Shown here piece by piece: positions 1 to 8,631 of a stretch of DNA of 15,908 nucleotides. The stretch covers positions 1-15,908 of the forward strand of contig URQS01000069.1 in assembly GCA_900550035.1 (NCBI GenBank), in the 5' to 3' direction. The notes below the pieces were generated by a model, which was not told where the DNA came from, ran no database searches, and worked only from the letters and a program-made list of their open reading frames with translations. Within the stretch, counting starts at the first letter, position 1. Each line of letters begins with the position of its first letter. The position numbers and the translations under genes were made by a program. Origin of the DNA: an uncultured Prevotella sp. GTDB taxonomy: Bacteria > Bacteroidota > Bacteroidia > Bacteroidales > Bacteroidaceae.

Positions 1-47
1 TCGCTACCTTTTTGACCTCTGTGTCATCTTATGAGGGCGGTTGCGGA

Positions 48-77
48 TTTGAGGTTATAATTAATTTTTAACATTTG
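48..77 (+). promoter_or_regulatory. Possible Bacteroidetes-type promoter of the surface lipoprotein gene
   Basis: TTTG at 48-51 is followed after 18 bases by AACATTTG at 70-77, one mismatch from the Bacteroidetes -7 box TAnnTTTG. The ATG of the next gene is only 4 bases further on, so a transcript from here would have almost no leader. Bases 1-47 show nothing else recognisable. The call rests on motif and spacing only. Confidence 0.35.
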
Positions 78-81
78 TCGT

Positions 82-3000
82 ATGAATAAAAAATTTTTAG
101 GCGCGTTGCTTATTGGTGCACTGACAGTGACATCGACTGGCACGCTCGTTTCATGTAAGGATTACGATGACGACATCACTAACCTGCAGAATCAGATCGA
201 CAAGAACGCTGAGGCAATCAAGAAAATCAATGAATTGATTGCTAAGGGTGGCGTTATTACAGGTACTACTTCTGTAGAAGGCGGTGTTAAAGTCACACTG
301 AGCAACGGTAACGAATTCCTCATCAAGAATGGTGAGAAGGGTGCTGACGGTCTGAACGGTGCTTCTTGGACAATCGGTGAGGACGGCTTCTGGTACAAGG
401 ATGGTAAGAAGACTGAGTACAAGGCTCTTGGTAAGGATGGTGAACAGGGTCCTGCTGGTCCTCAGGGTCCTGCTGGTCCTCAGGGTCCTGCTGCTTCTGG
501 CGAGAATGGCAAGTACTACGTACCTAACGCAACCACAGGTAAGTTCGATATCTACAAGGATGGTAAGCTCGTTGAGTCTACAAACATCAGCTTCCTCGCC
601 TCTGGCGTTGTCACAGCCGTTAAGGATGATGCTAAGAAAACTCTTACACTCTTCGGTGTAGAGGGCGGTTCTGGTGAGAACAAGGCTGTTGTAATCTCAA
701 TGTCTGGTACTCTGAGCAGCCTTTCATATCGTCCGAGCCTCTATCTCGACGGTATCGAGACTATCGAGTATCCTTGGTTGAGTGGTGTAGCTATGAAGAC
801 CGTAGCTGCTACTGCAAGCAAAAACTTCCAGAATAAGGTTATCAAGGGCTTCTCTTGCAAAGACTATGTTGCTGATGCTACACAGCAGTTCGTTTACGGT
901 CCGGCTTGGGCAGTAGAGTATGACGCAAGTCCTTGGAATGCTGCTGTAACTGAGGAGGATCTCGCTGGCTACAATGTTCTTAATCCTACTGCTATCTACA
1001 ACACACGTGCTGCTGTAGCGGCTTTGGGCGCAGTAACATCTCCGGCATACGCATTCCCTGGTAAGGATGGCGGTAAGAAGTTGTTCTCTATGAACAATGG
1101 TACTGGTGTCCTCACTACAGGTTTGCAGATTCAGAATCCTGACAAGTTTACAAACGAGACTCCGACAAACGGTGTAAGAAACGATGTTAACACTGTTGCT
1201 CTCCGTGTTAAGAACAGCGAGGGTACAGAGGTTGTTGCTGACTACGCTCTCGTTCAGCCTGAGAAGACTGTTATCGACGGTATGGTTTGGAGCCAGGAGG
1301 CTAAGTGCATCGATGAGAATGCTAAAGAGAAAGTTCGTACTGGTGACGAGGATTGCGGATACTTCCGTGGCGAGTTGACTCACGTTTGGACTTCTCCTGT
1401 GAAGGCTCTTCAGGATGTACGTGGTGCTGCCTTGAGTCTCTACTATGAGGATGAGGTTGGTGTTGATTTGAGCAAGTATGTAGCTGTACGCTTGGTTAAG
1501 TCAAAGAACCTTAAGAAGAACGAGACTCCTGAGTATATCACAGTTTCTCCGGAGGAGGCTCTTCAGTGGGGCTTGACATTCCACTATAACATTGTTGACT
1601 ACAAGCTCGATACCAACGAGACTTCTGAGTCAATGTTCTTGAAGAAGATCAACGCTAAGGATACAGACGGTAAGTTCCGTGCTCAGAATGTTAAGGAAAA
1701 TCTGGCTATCGGTGAGGCTGCTAACGCTTCTGTAGGTCGTATGCCGTTGGTACAGGTAACTGTAACTAATGACAAGCACGCTGTCGTATTGGATGGTTAT
1801 ATCCTTCTCTACATCACTAAGTATGCTAATGCAAACGGTAAGAACGACAAGTGGGCAGTACAGGAGACAACATTCGATCCTTGCAATGCCAACGAAGTAT
1901 TCACTACAACTTGGGATCAGTTCAACGACCTTATGCTTACTCAGTATCTTGACATGACCAAGGAGACATTCGATCATCAGTATGGTCCTGATTTGTTAAC
2001 TGATGGCATCACAATGGCTCAGTTCGCTGACTATAAGGATAAGGGTGAGCAGGAGCCTAATATGAACGCTTTGGGTACTGTAACCTTTAAGGGTAATGTT
2101 GAGGGTAATACCAACCACACATGGCAGTGGACAATTCCTGCTGAGGAAATTGAGGCTAAGTTGCACCACAGCAACGAATACACATTCACAACATGGGTTC
2201 GCTTCAAGGCTGTCGACAAGAAGTCTGCTAAGTATCCGTACATCTACGTTAAGTTGACTGCTAAGGTTAACAACAAGAAGACCAACACTTACGCATTCGG
2301 CAACAAGAATGCTAACTATTGGTTTGATGCTGAAACAGGTGATGATAATGGTTGGAGTGCAGTTGTATTCGATGTTTTGAATCCGTTTGACGGAGGTGAC
2401 ATTACAATGTTCAACAGAAGTGTACGCTCTACATTGACTTCACATACTGTTAAAGTTGATGGTGTTAATGTTGAAATGAATATTGAGCGTCTGAAGGACG
2501 CAGCTGGTAAGGTTCAGGAGAATCACAGATACTACTTCGTACCGAAGGAAGTGAACATTACAGCACTTAACGGTACAAAGTATACTCTGACTCCGAAGCA
2601 TCCGACAGAAAATCCGTACTATGACAAGATTTTCTGCAAGTATGTAGATACTGACAAGCACAATTATTCAGAAGCTGCTTCTGTAATGGAGAAGTGCGCT
2701 ATTGATGCAAATTCTGGCGCTTATGCAAACTCTGCTCTTTATGCTGTAGCAAATGGTGAATACACCAAGATCGCAACAATTGATAAGACAACTGGTTTGA
2801 TTAAGCTTATCAACAACGAACAGTGTGACGATGTGCTGAACGCTATTGGTTATGAGAAAGACCATAAGAATATCAATAAAGAGATGCGTGCTTTCGTTGG
2901 CATAGTAGCTGCAACTAGCTGTGATGTTGTTGAAAAGACAACTGACAACGAGTTCTTGGTAAGCTGGCAGCGTCCTATCAATGTTGAGAAGTTGGCTGAT

Positions 3001-3498
3001 GTAGCAGTTGACGCAAATACAAACGGCAATATCATCAACTTGATTGACATCTTGAAGATGTACGATTGGCGTGGTCCTGTAAACGGCAAGATGTATGACG
3101 GCAACGAGTGGTTCTGGGCTTACTATGGCGTAAATGCTATCACCGTCAACACAGACCCGAAGGCTGTTCTTACAAATATGCACAATGGCTCATCATTCAA
3201 GCATCTGAGCGAGGTAACTACAGAAGCTGAATTGTACACATTGTTGCCTAATGGTTCGACAATGAAGGGTGAGCACAAGTTCACATTCAACTTGTCAAGC
3301 TACAACAAGAAGGATCGCAATGCCGCTTTGGTACAGAAGATGACAAATGGAGCTAAGGACTTCGGTCGTCTCTACTACACCAACAATGGTGACAATGTAA
3401 CAGAGTTCGATGTTATCATCCCTGTAACTTTGAGCTACACTTGGGGCGATTTCGTTACCAATGTTACTATACACATCAACCGTACACTCGGTAACTAA
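82..3498 (+). CDS. Large surface-exposed lipoprotein with collagen-like segment (PL29 N-terminal/DUF4988-like)
   Basis: The 1138-residue product starts with a lipoprotein signal peptide: a KK pair, a hydrophobic stretch, and lipobox LVSC with Cys25. The next residues, KDYDDD, resemble the acidic lipoprotein export signal that sends Bacteroidetes lipoproteins to the cell surface. Residues 30-55 form a short heptad-like helix (LQNQIDKNAEAIKKINELI), followed by a WTIGEDGFWYKDGKKT segment typical of the DUF4988/PL29-lyase N-terminal family. Collagen-like Gly-X-Y triplets occur at about 83-93 and as seven in a row at 117-137 (GPA/GPQ repeats). The remaining ~950 residues are beta-rich, and I recognise no catalytic domain. 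Codon use is strongly biased (AAG, GGT, GCT, CGT), which suggests high expression. It is monocistronic, with a strong terminator 40 bases downstream. Likely roles are adhesion or glycan binding; lyase activity should not be assumed. The family assignment is fairly sure, the function is not. Confidence 0.9.
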   Translation: MNKKFLGALLIGALTVTSTGTLVSCKDYDDDITNLQNQIDKNAEAIKKINELIAKGGVITGTTSVEGGVKVTLSNGNEFLIKNGEKGADGLNGASWTIGEDGFWYKDGKKTEYKALGKDGEQGPAGPQGPAGPQGPAASGENGKYYVPNATTGKFDIYKDGKLVESTNISFLASGVVTAVKDDAKKTLTLFGVEGGSGENKAVVISMSGTLSSLSYRPSLYLDGIETIEYPWLSGVAMKTVAATASKNFQNKVIKGFSCKDYVADATQQFVYGPAWAVEYDASPWNAAVTEEDLAGYNVLNPTAIYNTRAAVAALGAVTSPAYAFPGKDGGKKLFSMNNGTGVLTTGLQIQNPDKFTNETPTNGVRNDVNTVALRVKNSEGTEVVADYALVQPEKTVIDGMVWSQEAKCIDENAKEKVRTGDEDCGYFRGELTHVWTSPVKALQDVRGAALSLYYEDEVGVDLSKYVAVRLVKSKNLKKNETPEYITVSPEEALQWGLTFHYNIVDYKLDTNETSESMFLKKINAKDTDGKFRAQNVKENLAIGEAANASVGRMPLVQVTVTNDKHAVVLDGYILLYITKYANANGKNDKWAVQETTFDPCNANEVFTTTWDQFNDLMLTQYLDMTKETFDHQYGPDLLTDGITMAQFADYKDKGEQEPNMNALGTVTFKGNVEGNTNHTWQWTIPAEEIEAKLHHSNEYTFTTWVRFKAVDKKSAKYPYIYVKLTAKVNNKKTNTYAFGNKNANYWFDAETGDDNGWSAVVFDVLNPFDGGDITMFNRSVRSTLTSHTVKVDGVNVEMNIERLKDAAGKVQENHRYYFVPKEVNITALNGTKYTLTPKHPTENPYYDKIFCKYVDTDKHNYSEAASVMEKCAIDANSGAYANSALYAVANGEYTKIATIDKTTGLIKLINNEQCDDVLNAIGYEKDHKNINKEMRAFVGIVAATSCDVVEKTTDNEFLVSWQRPINVEKLADVAVDANTNGNIINLIDILKMYDWRGPVNGKMYDGNEWFWAYYGVNAITVNTDPKAVLTNMHNGSSFKHLSEVTTEAELYTLLPNGSTMKGEHKFTFNLSSYNKKDRNAALVQKMTNGAKDFGRLYYTNNGDNVTEFDVIIPVTLSYTWGDFVTNVTIHINRTLGN
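430..492 (+). repeat. Collagen-like Gly-X-Y coding repeat
   Basis: Seven Gly-X-Y triplets in frame. At DNA level GGTCCTGCTGGTCCTCAG is repeated as an 18-base unit, twice in full plus a partial third. A perfect short tandem repeat like this can change copy number by slippage in steps of six residues without breaking the frame. Confidence 0.85.
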
Positions 3499-3537
3499 TA
3501 AAAATGTGTATAATATAATTCTATATAAGCTCTAATT

Positions 3538-3573
3538 TGAGGGTGTGCCTATAGAGCAGGCACACCCTCTTTT
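3538..3573 (+). terminator. Rho-independent terminator after the surface lipoprotein gene
   Basis: GAGGGTGTGCC (3539-3549) pairs perfectly with GGCACACCCTC (3559-3569). An additional T-A closing pair leaves a 7-base loop, and TTTT (3570-3573) follows. It ends only 7 bases before the first possible ATG of the next gene. Confidence 0.9.
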
Positions 3574-3592
3574 ACTTTAAATGACAATCAAT

Positions 3593-4090
3593 ATGAATAA
3601 GATTACTTTTCTTCTACTCGCCTCTATACTGATAGGCTTTACTGCTTGTTCCTCACGTAAGCAGTCGCGTAACGAAGAGGTGGCGGAATTCAGATCGCAG
3701 TTGACTATAGAAGATACTACGACGATGTTAAAACTATGTGATGACGCAATGGAGGCATTAAAAGCAAAGAACATCGACAAGGTATTGGCTTCATTGTGTG
3801 AATATAATGATTCCACTAAGGAGGTAAAGCCGTTAAGCACGGAGACTGCACAAAGATACCGCCGCCAATTTACGATGTTCCCCGTGTTGAGCTATGAGCG
3901 CAAGTACTATTCATTCCAACTTGAAGGATGTAACGATGTGAAATATGAAGTTGTTTTTGCTACTGCGGAACAGGCTGGAACTGATGAACCTGCCAAGACT
4001 GCATACATGTTTAACCCTGTCAAGATAGACGGTCAATGGAGGTTGTGCGTAAAAACTGCTGACGAGGAAATCGACAAAACAATGCATTAG
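3593..4090 (+). CDS. Small lipoprotein of unknown function
   Basis: From the ATG at 3593 the product has 165 residues and a clean signal peptide: MNK, a hydrophobic stretch, and lipobox FTAC with Cys19. An in-frame ATG at 3581 would add only MTIN in front, so I prefer 3593. After Cys19 come SSRKQSR, a helical stretch (about 38-66) and a C-terminal half with alternating strands ending in NPVKIDGQWRLCVK. That arrangement (helices, then strands, then an 'xxxDGQWRL' strand) resembles NTF2-like small lipoproteins of Bacteroidales, but I cannot assign a family. There are 17 bases to the next gene, so it probably belongs to an operon with it and with the OmpA gene. The strong terminator just upstream leaves no room for a separate promoter. 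Confidence 0.85.
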   Translation: MNKITFLLLASILIGFTACSSRKQSRNEEVAEFRSQLTIEDTTTMLKLCDDAMEALKAKNIDKVLASLCEYNDSTKEVKPLSTETAQRYRRQFTMFPVLSYERKYYSFQLEGCNDVKYEVVFATAEQAGTDEPAKTAYMFNPVKIDGQWRLCVKTADEEIDKTMH

Positions 4091-4107
4091 AATAATTCAA
4101 AACGATT

Positions 4108-6765
4108 ATGAAAAAAATATTATCATTTCTGCTATTGCTCCTATCTTTAACATCTCATGCCCAAGTGGTAAAGCAGGTTAAATTTGACTTTACGTCACCA
4201 GCAAACTTGAATCTGCCCACTGCTTTGGATACAGAGATAACGACATACACTTGCACTTTGGGCAATATCAGCATTTCTTTTGAAAAGGGTGCTATATTGA
4301 CGGGTGTGCATTACTATCAAAGCGGCAGTATCTATCTTTTAAAAATAGCGACAAGTTGCAAAATGCATATTACCGGTTTGAATGATGCAGCAATCAAGTC
4401 TGTTTCATTTGAAGCCTTGAATTTAGGCGATTTAACAGTTGTATCAGGACAGGCTGGAGATTGGGATGAACTTGCTGAAGTATGGAATTGTGGAAATGAT
4501 AATAGTATTAATAAGGTATCATTTAAAGACAATGGAACCGCTGCTGTTATCAAGTCAATAATTGTCACGTATTCAGACGCAACAGATGTGCTGACTCCTT
4601 CACCATACCAACAGAATATTAACGTCTCTTCTTTCAAAGATTTGAAAATTAATTTTTCTTCTTCTATGAAAAGAGTCGGGACACAGGCCATAAATATGGT
4701 AAATAGCTCTAATAGCTATCCACTTTCTGTTTCGGTAAATAATTCTGTGGTTACATTATCGTCAACTAAAACTATTACGACAGATGGTACATATACGCTC
4801 TCTATTCCAGCTGGATATTTCCAAAATGCAGAAGGCTATCGCAACAAGGCTCTCACCTACACAATTGTGGTTAACACCCCTAAGAACACGCTCAATTATG
4901 TAAGTGTGAATCCTACGGAAGGAGAAATCGAAAAGTTGACAAGTCCGATAATGTTGTCATTTGGCGAAAATCTCAAGAATTTCTCGGCAGAAGTAATGAT
5001 GTATAAGGACGGCATGGAGTTCTCACCTGTCACAATCGCAAGAAGTGCGGACAACGGTGAGGTTGCCATGTTGTCGTTCGACATTCCGCAGGGAATTTCC
5101 GAAAAGGGCATCTACACTATCAAGGTACCGGAGAAGACCATTTACAATTTGTTGGGCAAGATATACAATCCGGCATTCACACTGACATATAAGGTAGGTT
5201 ACAAGCCCGTGCCTGTAGACTCGGAAACAATGAAGAAGGCCAAGGCATTGCTTAAGAAGTCTGGCGTAGGTTATCCTGCAGCTAACAGCGAAAGCCGCAC
5301 CACTCTTACCGCCCTGACAACTGCCGAAGAAATACCGACTGATGAGACCTTACAGAAGGCAATCGACGCATTCTATAGCGAGACCAATGTGGAGATACCG
5401 ACATTAGGCAATTGGTATTACATTTCAAACGTTGGAGCAACAGGTTCTCCTCTGTATGTTACAGCCAAGAACAACGAGCTTGGATTAACCACCGACAAAT
5501 CGAAGGCTACAGCATTCGAGGTGGTTGAGCCTATGCTGTTCAAGACAGTCAACGGCAAGTATCTGTTTACCGGAGGTATTGAGGACAATGCCGACAACAA
5601 GACAATGACTCTTGCAAAGATGGCTGTAGCTGGCGTGAATGCCGAAAAGCTGTTTGGCTATTTCTCCATCTTTGGCTACTACAAGACCAATAAGTCGGGA
5701 GAGATAAAGAACGCCTATGCATCAATTGACCGTTCTAACATGATCGTTTCAACAGATGATGACGACAACGCACCAGTATTCAACGACACCTATTCTGGAG
5801 CGTTTGCGTTTACGGCGACTACAAAGCCAAGTGAGCAGCCTATTGCCATAGACATGACCTGCACTGTCTCACCCGCTACAGTCACTGACGCTAACACCAC
5901 TCTGACCCTCACGTTTACTGATGCCAATACTATCAGCATAAACAGCCAGACTGAAGCCAAACTCTGCACAGAGGAAGGCACCACAATTCAAAGCCTTGAC
6001 CTCCGTGTCAACGAGACTTTGGCCAATGCTCTTACTGTCAACGTAGGCAACTTGCAGGATGCCAAGTATAAAATATTGATTCCTGCTGGTTATGTTAGCT
6101 ACACCAGTGAAGGCACGAAATATGTCAACAATGAGTTGCAGGTGATGTTTGAGGTTAAGAAGGGTGGTACTGTAGACCCAACCCCGTCAGCAGAATTCAA
6201 CTATACTTACGCTGGATTCCTGTATTATCCTGCTGATGACAAGGTTAAGGATGTGGACTTGAACAAATTTACCATTGGTAATGCCCATTACAACTATCCA
6301 GAAGAGCCGCAGGGCTTGATGGTTGATGAAACTAAGGAGATACTCCTTGTAAAGGAATTCTCGGGAGATGTGATTCGTCGCGGTCATTTCAAGAAAGTAG
6401 CTTCTATTCCAACCGATCCTTACAGCCCCGAAGCATATCAGATAGAATTTGATACACCGATTGTTGAAGGCGAGCTGAGAGCTGGCACTTATATCTTTGT
6501 CATCCCGAAAGCGACATACGGTGATTACAATTTTGGCAAGTACTTGAAGAATCCTTCTTCAGTTAAGGCTTCTGATTGCTACGTCAATACAGAGGACCGA
6601 TTCTCGTTCAGTGTTGACAACACCGCCACAGGCATCCACGGTGTAACAACCGGTGACAACGTGGAGAAGAAAATCTACACACTCCAGGGCATTCGCGTAA
6701 GCAAGATGACCACACCGGGAATATACATCGTCAACGGCAAGAAGGTGGTGAAGAGAAGAGAGTAA
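4108..6765 (+). CDS. Secreted multi-domain protein with Bacteroidetes C-terminal sorting tail
   Basis: The product has 885 residues. A classical signal peptide (MKKILSFLLLLLSLTSHA, cleavage before QVV) lacks a lipobox cysteine, so the protein is secreted or periplasmic, not lipid-anchored. Residues ~20-155 form a beta-rich domain. Three or more Ig-like repeats follow, each with a strand pattern ending like 'YTLSIPAGYFQNAEGYRNKALTYTI' (about 160-250, 265-365 and 590-690). Around 440-570 there is a segment containing NGKYLF. The last ~45 residues (IYTLQGIRV, then PGIYIVNGKKVVKRRE) match the short C-terminal sorting-type tail of Prevotella/Porphyromonas secreted proteins, which suggests type IX export. 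I see no enzyme motif. It lies 17 bases after a small lipoprotein gene and 26 bases before the OmpA gene. The first ~750 bases are visibly richer in A+T than the rest. Secretion is well supported, the role is unknown. Confidence 0.88.
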   Translation: MKKILSFLLLLLSLTSHAQVVKQVKFDFTSPANLNLPTALDTEITTYTCTLGNISISFEKGAILTGVHYYQSGSIYLLKIATSCKMHITGLNDAAIKSVSFEALNLGDLTVVSGQAGDWDELAEVWNCGNDNSINKVSFKDNGTAAVIKSIIVTYSDATDVLTPSPYQQNINVSSFKDLKINFSSSMKRVGTQAINMVNSSNSYPLSVSVNNSVVTLSSTKTITTDGTYTLSIPAGYFQNAEGYRNKALTYTIVVNTPKNTLNYVSVNPTEGEIEKLTSPIMLSFGENLKNFSAEVMMYKDGMEFSPVTIARSADNGEVAMLSFDIPQGISEKGIYTIKVPEKTIYNLLGKIYNPAFTLTYKVGYKPVPVDSETMKKAKALLKKSGVGYPAANSESRTTLTALTTAEEIPTDETLQKAIDAFYSETNVEIPTLGNWYYISNVGATGSPLYVTAKNNELGLTTDKSKATAFEVVEPMLFKTVNGKYLFTGGIEDNADNKTMTLAKMAVAGVNAEKLFGYFSIFGYYKTNKSGEIKNAYASIDRSNMIVSTDDDDNAPVFNDTYSGAFAFTATTKPSEQPIAIDMTCTVSPATVTDANTTLTLTFTDANTISINSQTEAKLCTEEGTTIQSLDLRVNETLANALTVNVGNLQDAKYKILIPAGYVSYTSEGTKYVNNELQVMFEVKKGGTVDPTPSAEFNYTYAGFLYYPADDKVKDVDLNKFTIGNAHYNYPEEPQGLMVDETKEILLVKEFSGDVIRRGHFKKVASIPTDPYSPEAYQIEFDTPIVEGELRAGTYIFVIPKATYGDYNFGKYLKNPSSVKASDCYVNTEDRFSFSVDNTATGIHGVTTGDNVEKKIYTLQGIRVSKMTTPGIYIVNGKKVVKRRE

Positions 6766-6791
6766 TAACAACAATTTTAAAATAAAAGACA

Positions 6792-7913
6792 ATGAAAGCA
6801 GTAAAAACTATTATGGCAGCTGCCCTGCTCGGAATGAGTACGACAGCTATGGCACAGGCCACTTATCTTGAGGCTAATGGTGACACCACTGTTTTTAAGA
6901 AGCATGTATTTATGCAGCTTCAGGGTGGTGCTCAGTACACTCTGGGTGAGGCTAAGTTCGGCGACTTGATTTCTCCGAATGTGCAGTTCGGTCTTGGCTA
7001 TCAGTTCAATCCGTGGTTTGGCGCTCGCATCGCTGTCAACGCATGGCAGAGCAAGGGTGGCTTCAACGGCAAGATTAGCGACGGAACAAACGGTAACATC
7101 GTTTACCAGTACAAGTACGTAGCTCCTACCGTTGACTTCATGTTCAACCTCTCGCAGGCTTTCTGTGGCTACAACCCGCACCGCGTGTTCAACGTTACAG
7201 CCTTCATCGGTGGTGGTGCTAACATCGCATTCAGCAACGACGAGGCTCAGAACGTAGCTGCAAGTGGCTATAAGATGCAGTATCTCTGGGATGGCACTAA
7301 GGTACGCCCGGTTGGTAAGGCAGGCTTGGCACTCGACTTCCGCCTCTCTGACGCCGTTTCGCTCGGCATCGAGGGTAACGCCAATCTGCTTAGCGATAAG
7401 TACAACTCAAAGAAGGCAGGCAACGGCGACTGGTACTTCAACGCACTCGCTGGTATAAAGATCAATCTCGGCAAGAGCAAGAAGAGCCATCCTTATCAGG
7501 AGCCCGTTCAGCCGGCACCGGTTGTAGAGAACAAGTATGTTGAGCCAACACCAGCTCCTCAGCCGGAGGTGAAGAAGGAGAAGGAGGAAATCCGTCGCGA
7601 TATCCACTTCAAGATCAACTCTTCTGTAGTCAACCAAGTTGGTAAGGACAAGATTAAGGAGCTTGCCGACTTCATGAAGAATCATGAGGACGCTAAGCTT
7701 ACCATCGTAGGCTATGCCGACAAGAACACAGGTACAGCAGCTTACAACAAGCGCATCTCAGAGCGTCGTGCACTCTCTGTATTCAACATCCTCACAAAGG
7801 AGTATGGCATCCAGGCACATCGCATCAGCTATACATTCAAGGGTGATGTTGAGCAGCCGTTTGCATCTAACGACGACAACCGCGTAGCTATCTGCGTTGG
7901 TACTGCTGAGTAA
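6792..7913 (+). CDS. OmpA family outer membrane protein
   Basis: The 373-residue product has a signal peptide ending TAMAQ (cleavage near residue 21), then an N-terminal beta-barrel of about 200 residues with repeated aromatic strands (GLGYQFNPWFGARIAVNAW). A Pro-rich linker follows at about 240-262 (VQPAPVVENKYVEPTPAPQP), then a C-terminal OmpA/MotB peptidoglycan-binding domain. In that domain VGYADKNTGTAAYNKRISERRA carries the expected Asp310 and the Arg325/Arg326 pair that bind diaminopimelate in the family. It therefore anchors the outer membrane to peptidoglycan and may form a pore. The RISERRALSV motif and overall length are normal for Bacteroidales OmpA proteins. Codon use is strongly biased, as expected for an abundant envelope protein. 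It is probably the last gene of the run that starts at 3593, with a terminator 40 bases downstream. No promoter box is seen in the 26 bases in front. Confidence 0.93.
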   Translation: MKAVKTIMAAALLGMSTTAMAQATYLEANGDTTVFKKHVFMQLQGGAQYTLGEAKFGDLISPNVQFGLGYQFNPWFGARIAVNAWQSKGGFNGKISDGTNGNIVYQYKYVAPTVDFMFNLSQAFCGYNPHRVFNVTAFIGGGANIAFSNDEAQNVAASGYKMQYLWDGTKVRPVGKAGLALDFRLSDAVSLGIEGNANLLSDKYNSKKAGNGDWYFNALAGIKINLGKSKKSHPYQEPVQPAPVVENKYVEPTPAPQPEVKKEKEEIRRDIHFKINSSVVNQVGKDKIKELADFMKNHEDAKLTIVGYADKNTGTAAYNKRISERRALSVFNILTKEYGIQAHRISYTFKGDVEQPFASNDDNRVAICVGTAE

Positions 7914-7952
7914 ACAAATATGACAAATCAAATCGTAGATTTCAATTCTTCG

Positions 7953-8008
7953 AAGTCCGGATCTTCCGTTTGTGTGTGAACATAAACTGAGGCATCCGGA
8001 CTTTTTTT
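7953..8008 (+). terminator. Rho-independent terminator after the OmpA gene
   Basis: AAGTCCGGAT (7953-7962) pairs with ATCCGGACTT (7994-8003) and runs into a T stretch (8002-8008). The 31-base interval can form an inner, imperfect stem (GTTTGTG with CATAAAC), making one long hairpin. Confidence 0.88.
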
Positions 8009-8039
8009 GTATTTCTTCCCGTATTACAGAATTTTTAGC

Positions 8040-8047
8040 TAAATTTG
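8040..8047 (+). promoter_or_regulatory. Bacteroidetes -7 box for the MIP18-family gene
   Basis: TAAATTTG fits TAnnTTTG exactly and lies 35 bases before the ATG at 8083, just after the OmpA terminator. No TTTG at the usual -33 distance is evident, so only the -7 half is supported. Confidence 0.5.
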
Positions 8048-8082
8048 CAAGAGACTAATCACATAATATAATTTCATCACAA

Positions 8083-8403
8083 ATGACACAGGAAGAAAAG
8101 ACACAGATAGAGGAGCGCATCGTTGATGTGCTGAAGACCGTTTACGACCCCGAAATCCCCGTCAATATATACGATCTCGGACTCATCTATAAGATTGATG
8201 TCAAGGACGACGGACATGTTGACATCGACATGACATTCACTGCACCGTCGTGCCCCGCCGCCGACTTCATCCTTGAGGACGTGCGCCTGAAGGTTGACTC
8301 GCTCGAACACGTTAAGTCGTCGAACGTCAACCTCGTGTTCGAACCCGAATGGGACCAGAGCATGATGACCGAGGAGGCTCGCGTAGAGCTGGGGTTCGAT
8401 TAG
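8083..8403 (+). CDS. MIP18-family (DUF59) iron-sulfur cluster assembly protein
   Basis: At 106 residues this is a single compact MIP18/DUF59 domain covering nearly the whole protein. The hallmark DPEIPVNIYDLGLIY (22-36) and MTFTAPSCPAAD (50-61) are present; Cys57 is the conserved cysteine thought to handle Fe-S clusters or iron in SufT/PaaD-type proteins. Members act in the cytoplasm in maturation of Fe-S proteins, often beside sufBCDSE. Here no suf gene is adjacent, so the gene is an orphan of that system in this window. The ATG is chosen because a polar start and an amphipathic helix (EEKTQIEERIVDVLKTV) lead directly into the domain. It probably has its own promoter (-7 box at 8040). The family call is firm, the exact client is not known. 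Confidence 0.9.
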   Translation: MTQEEKTQIEERIVDVLKTVYDPEIPVNIYDLGLIYKIDVKDDGHVDIDMTFTAPSCPAADFILEDVRLKVDSLEHVKSSNVNLVFEPEWDQSMMTEEARVELGFD

Positions 8404-8631
8404 AATGTTGAATGTTGAGTGTTGAATGTTGAATTGGTCGGCTTCGCCGATTGTGAATTGTTCAATTTTGAATTGATTGGCTTTGCCGATTTTGAATTGT
8501 TCAATTTTGAGTTTTGAGTTTTTCCCAATTCCAAACTCATAATTCTTAACTCCTAACTCGTAATTCGTAACTCCTAATTCCTAATTCCTAATTCGTAACT
8601 CCTAATTCGTAACTCCTAATTCCTAATTCCT
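8404..8631. repeat. Low-complexity repeat region between the MIP18-family gene and lpxH
   Basis: The first part has degenerate GAATGTTGA words (8403-8432). A 39-base unit then occurs twice in direct tandem (8431-8469 and 8470-8508); each copy contains a small GGC-TTC/TTT-GCC hairpin core and ends GAATTGTTCAATTTT. From about 8540 the DNA is made almost entirely of TAATTCCT / TAACTCGT / TAACTCCT words, up to the base before the lpxH ATG. GAGTTT (8516-8521) and AAACTC (8533-8538) could form a weak hairpin. I see no coding frame and no clear promoter box. Confidence 0.85.

Noticed and set aside
359..661. Plus-strand open frame overlapping the collagen-like segment (VLLVLRVLLVLR repeats)
   Set aside because: This is the +1 reading of the Gly-Pro-Ala/Gly-Pro-Gln repeat inside the lipoprotein gene; the main frame is continuous and has a lipobox.
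8430..8508. Insertion sequence end or MITE in the tandem 39-base repeat before lpxH
   Set aside because: The two copies are direct, not terminal inverted repeats, no target-site duplication is visible, and the surrounding words are ordinary low-complexity DNA.
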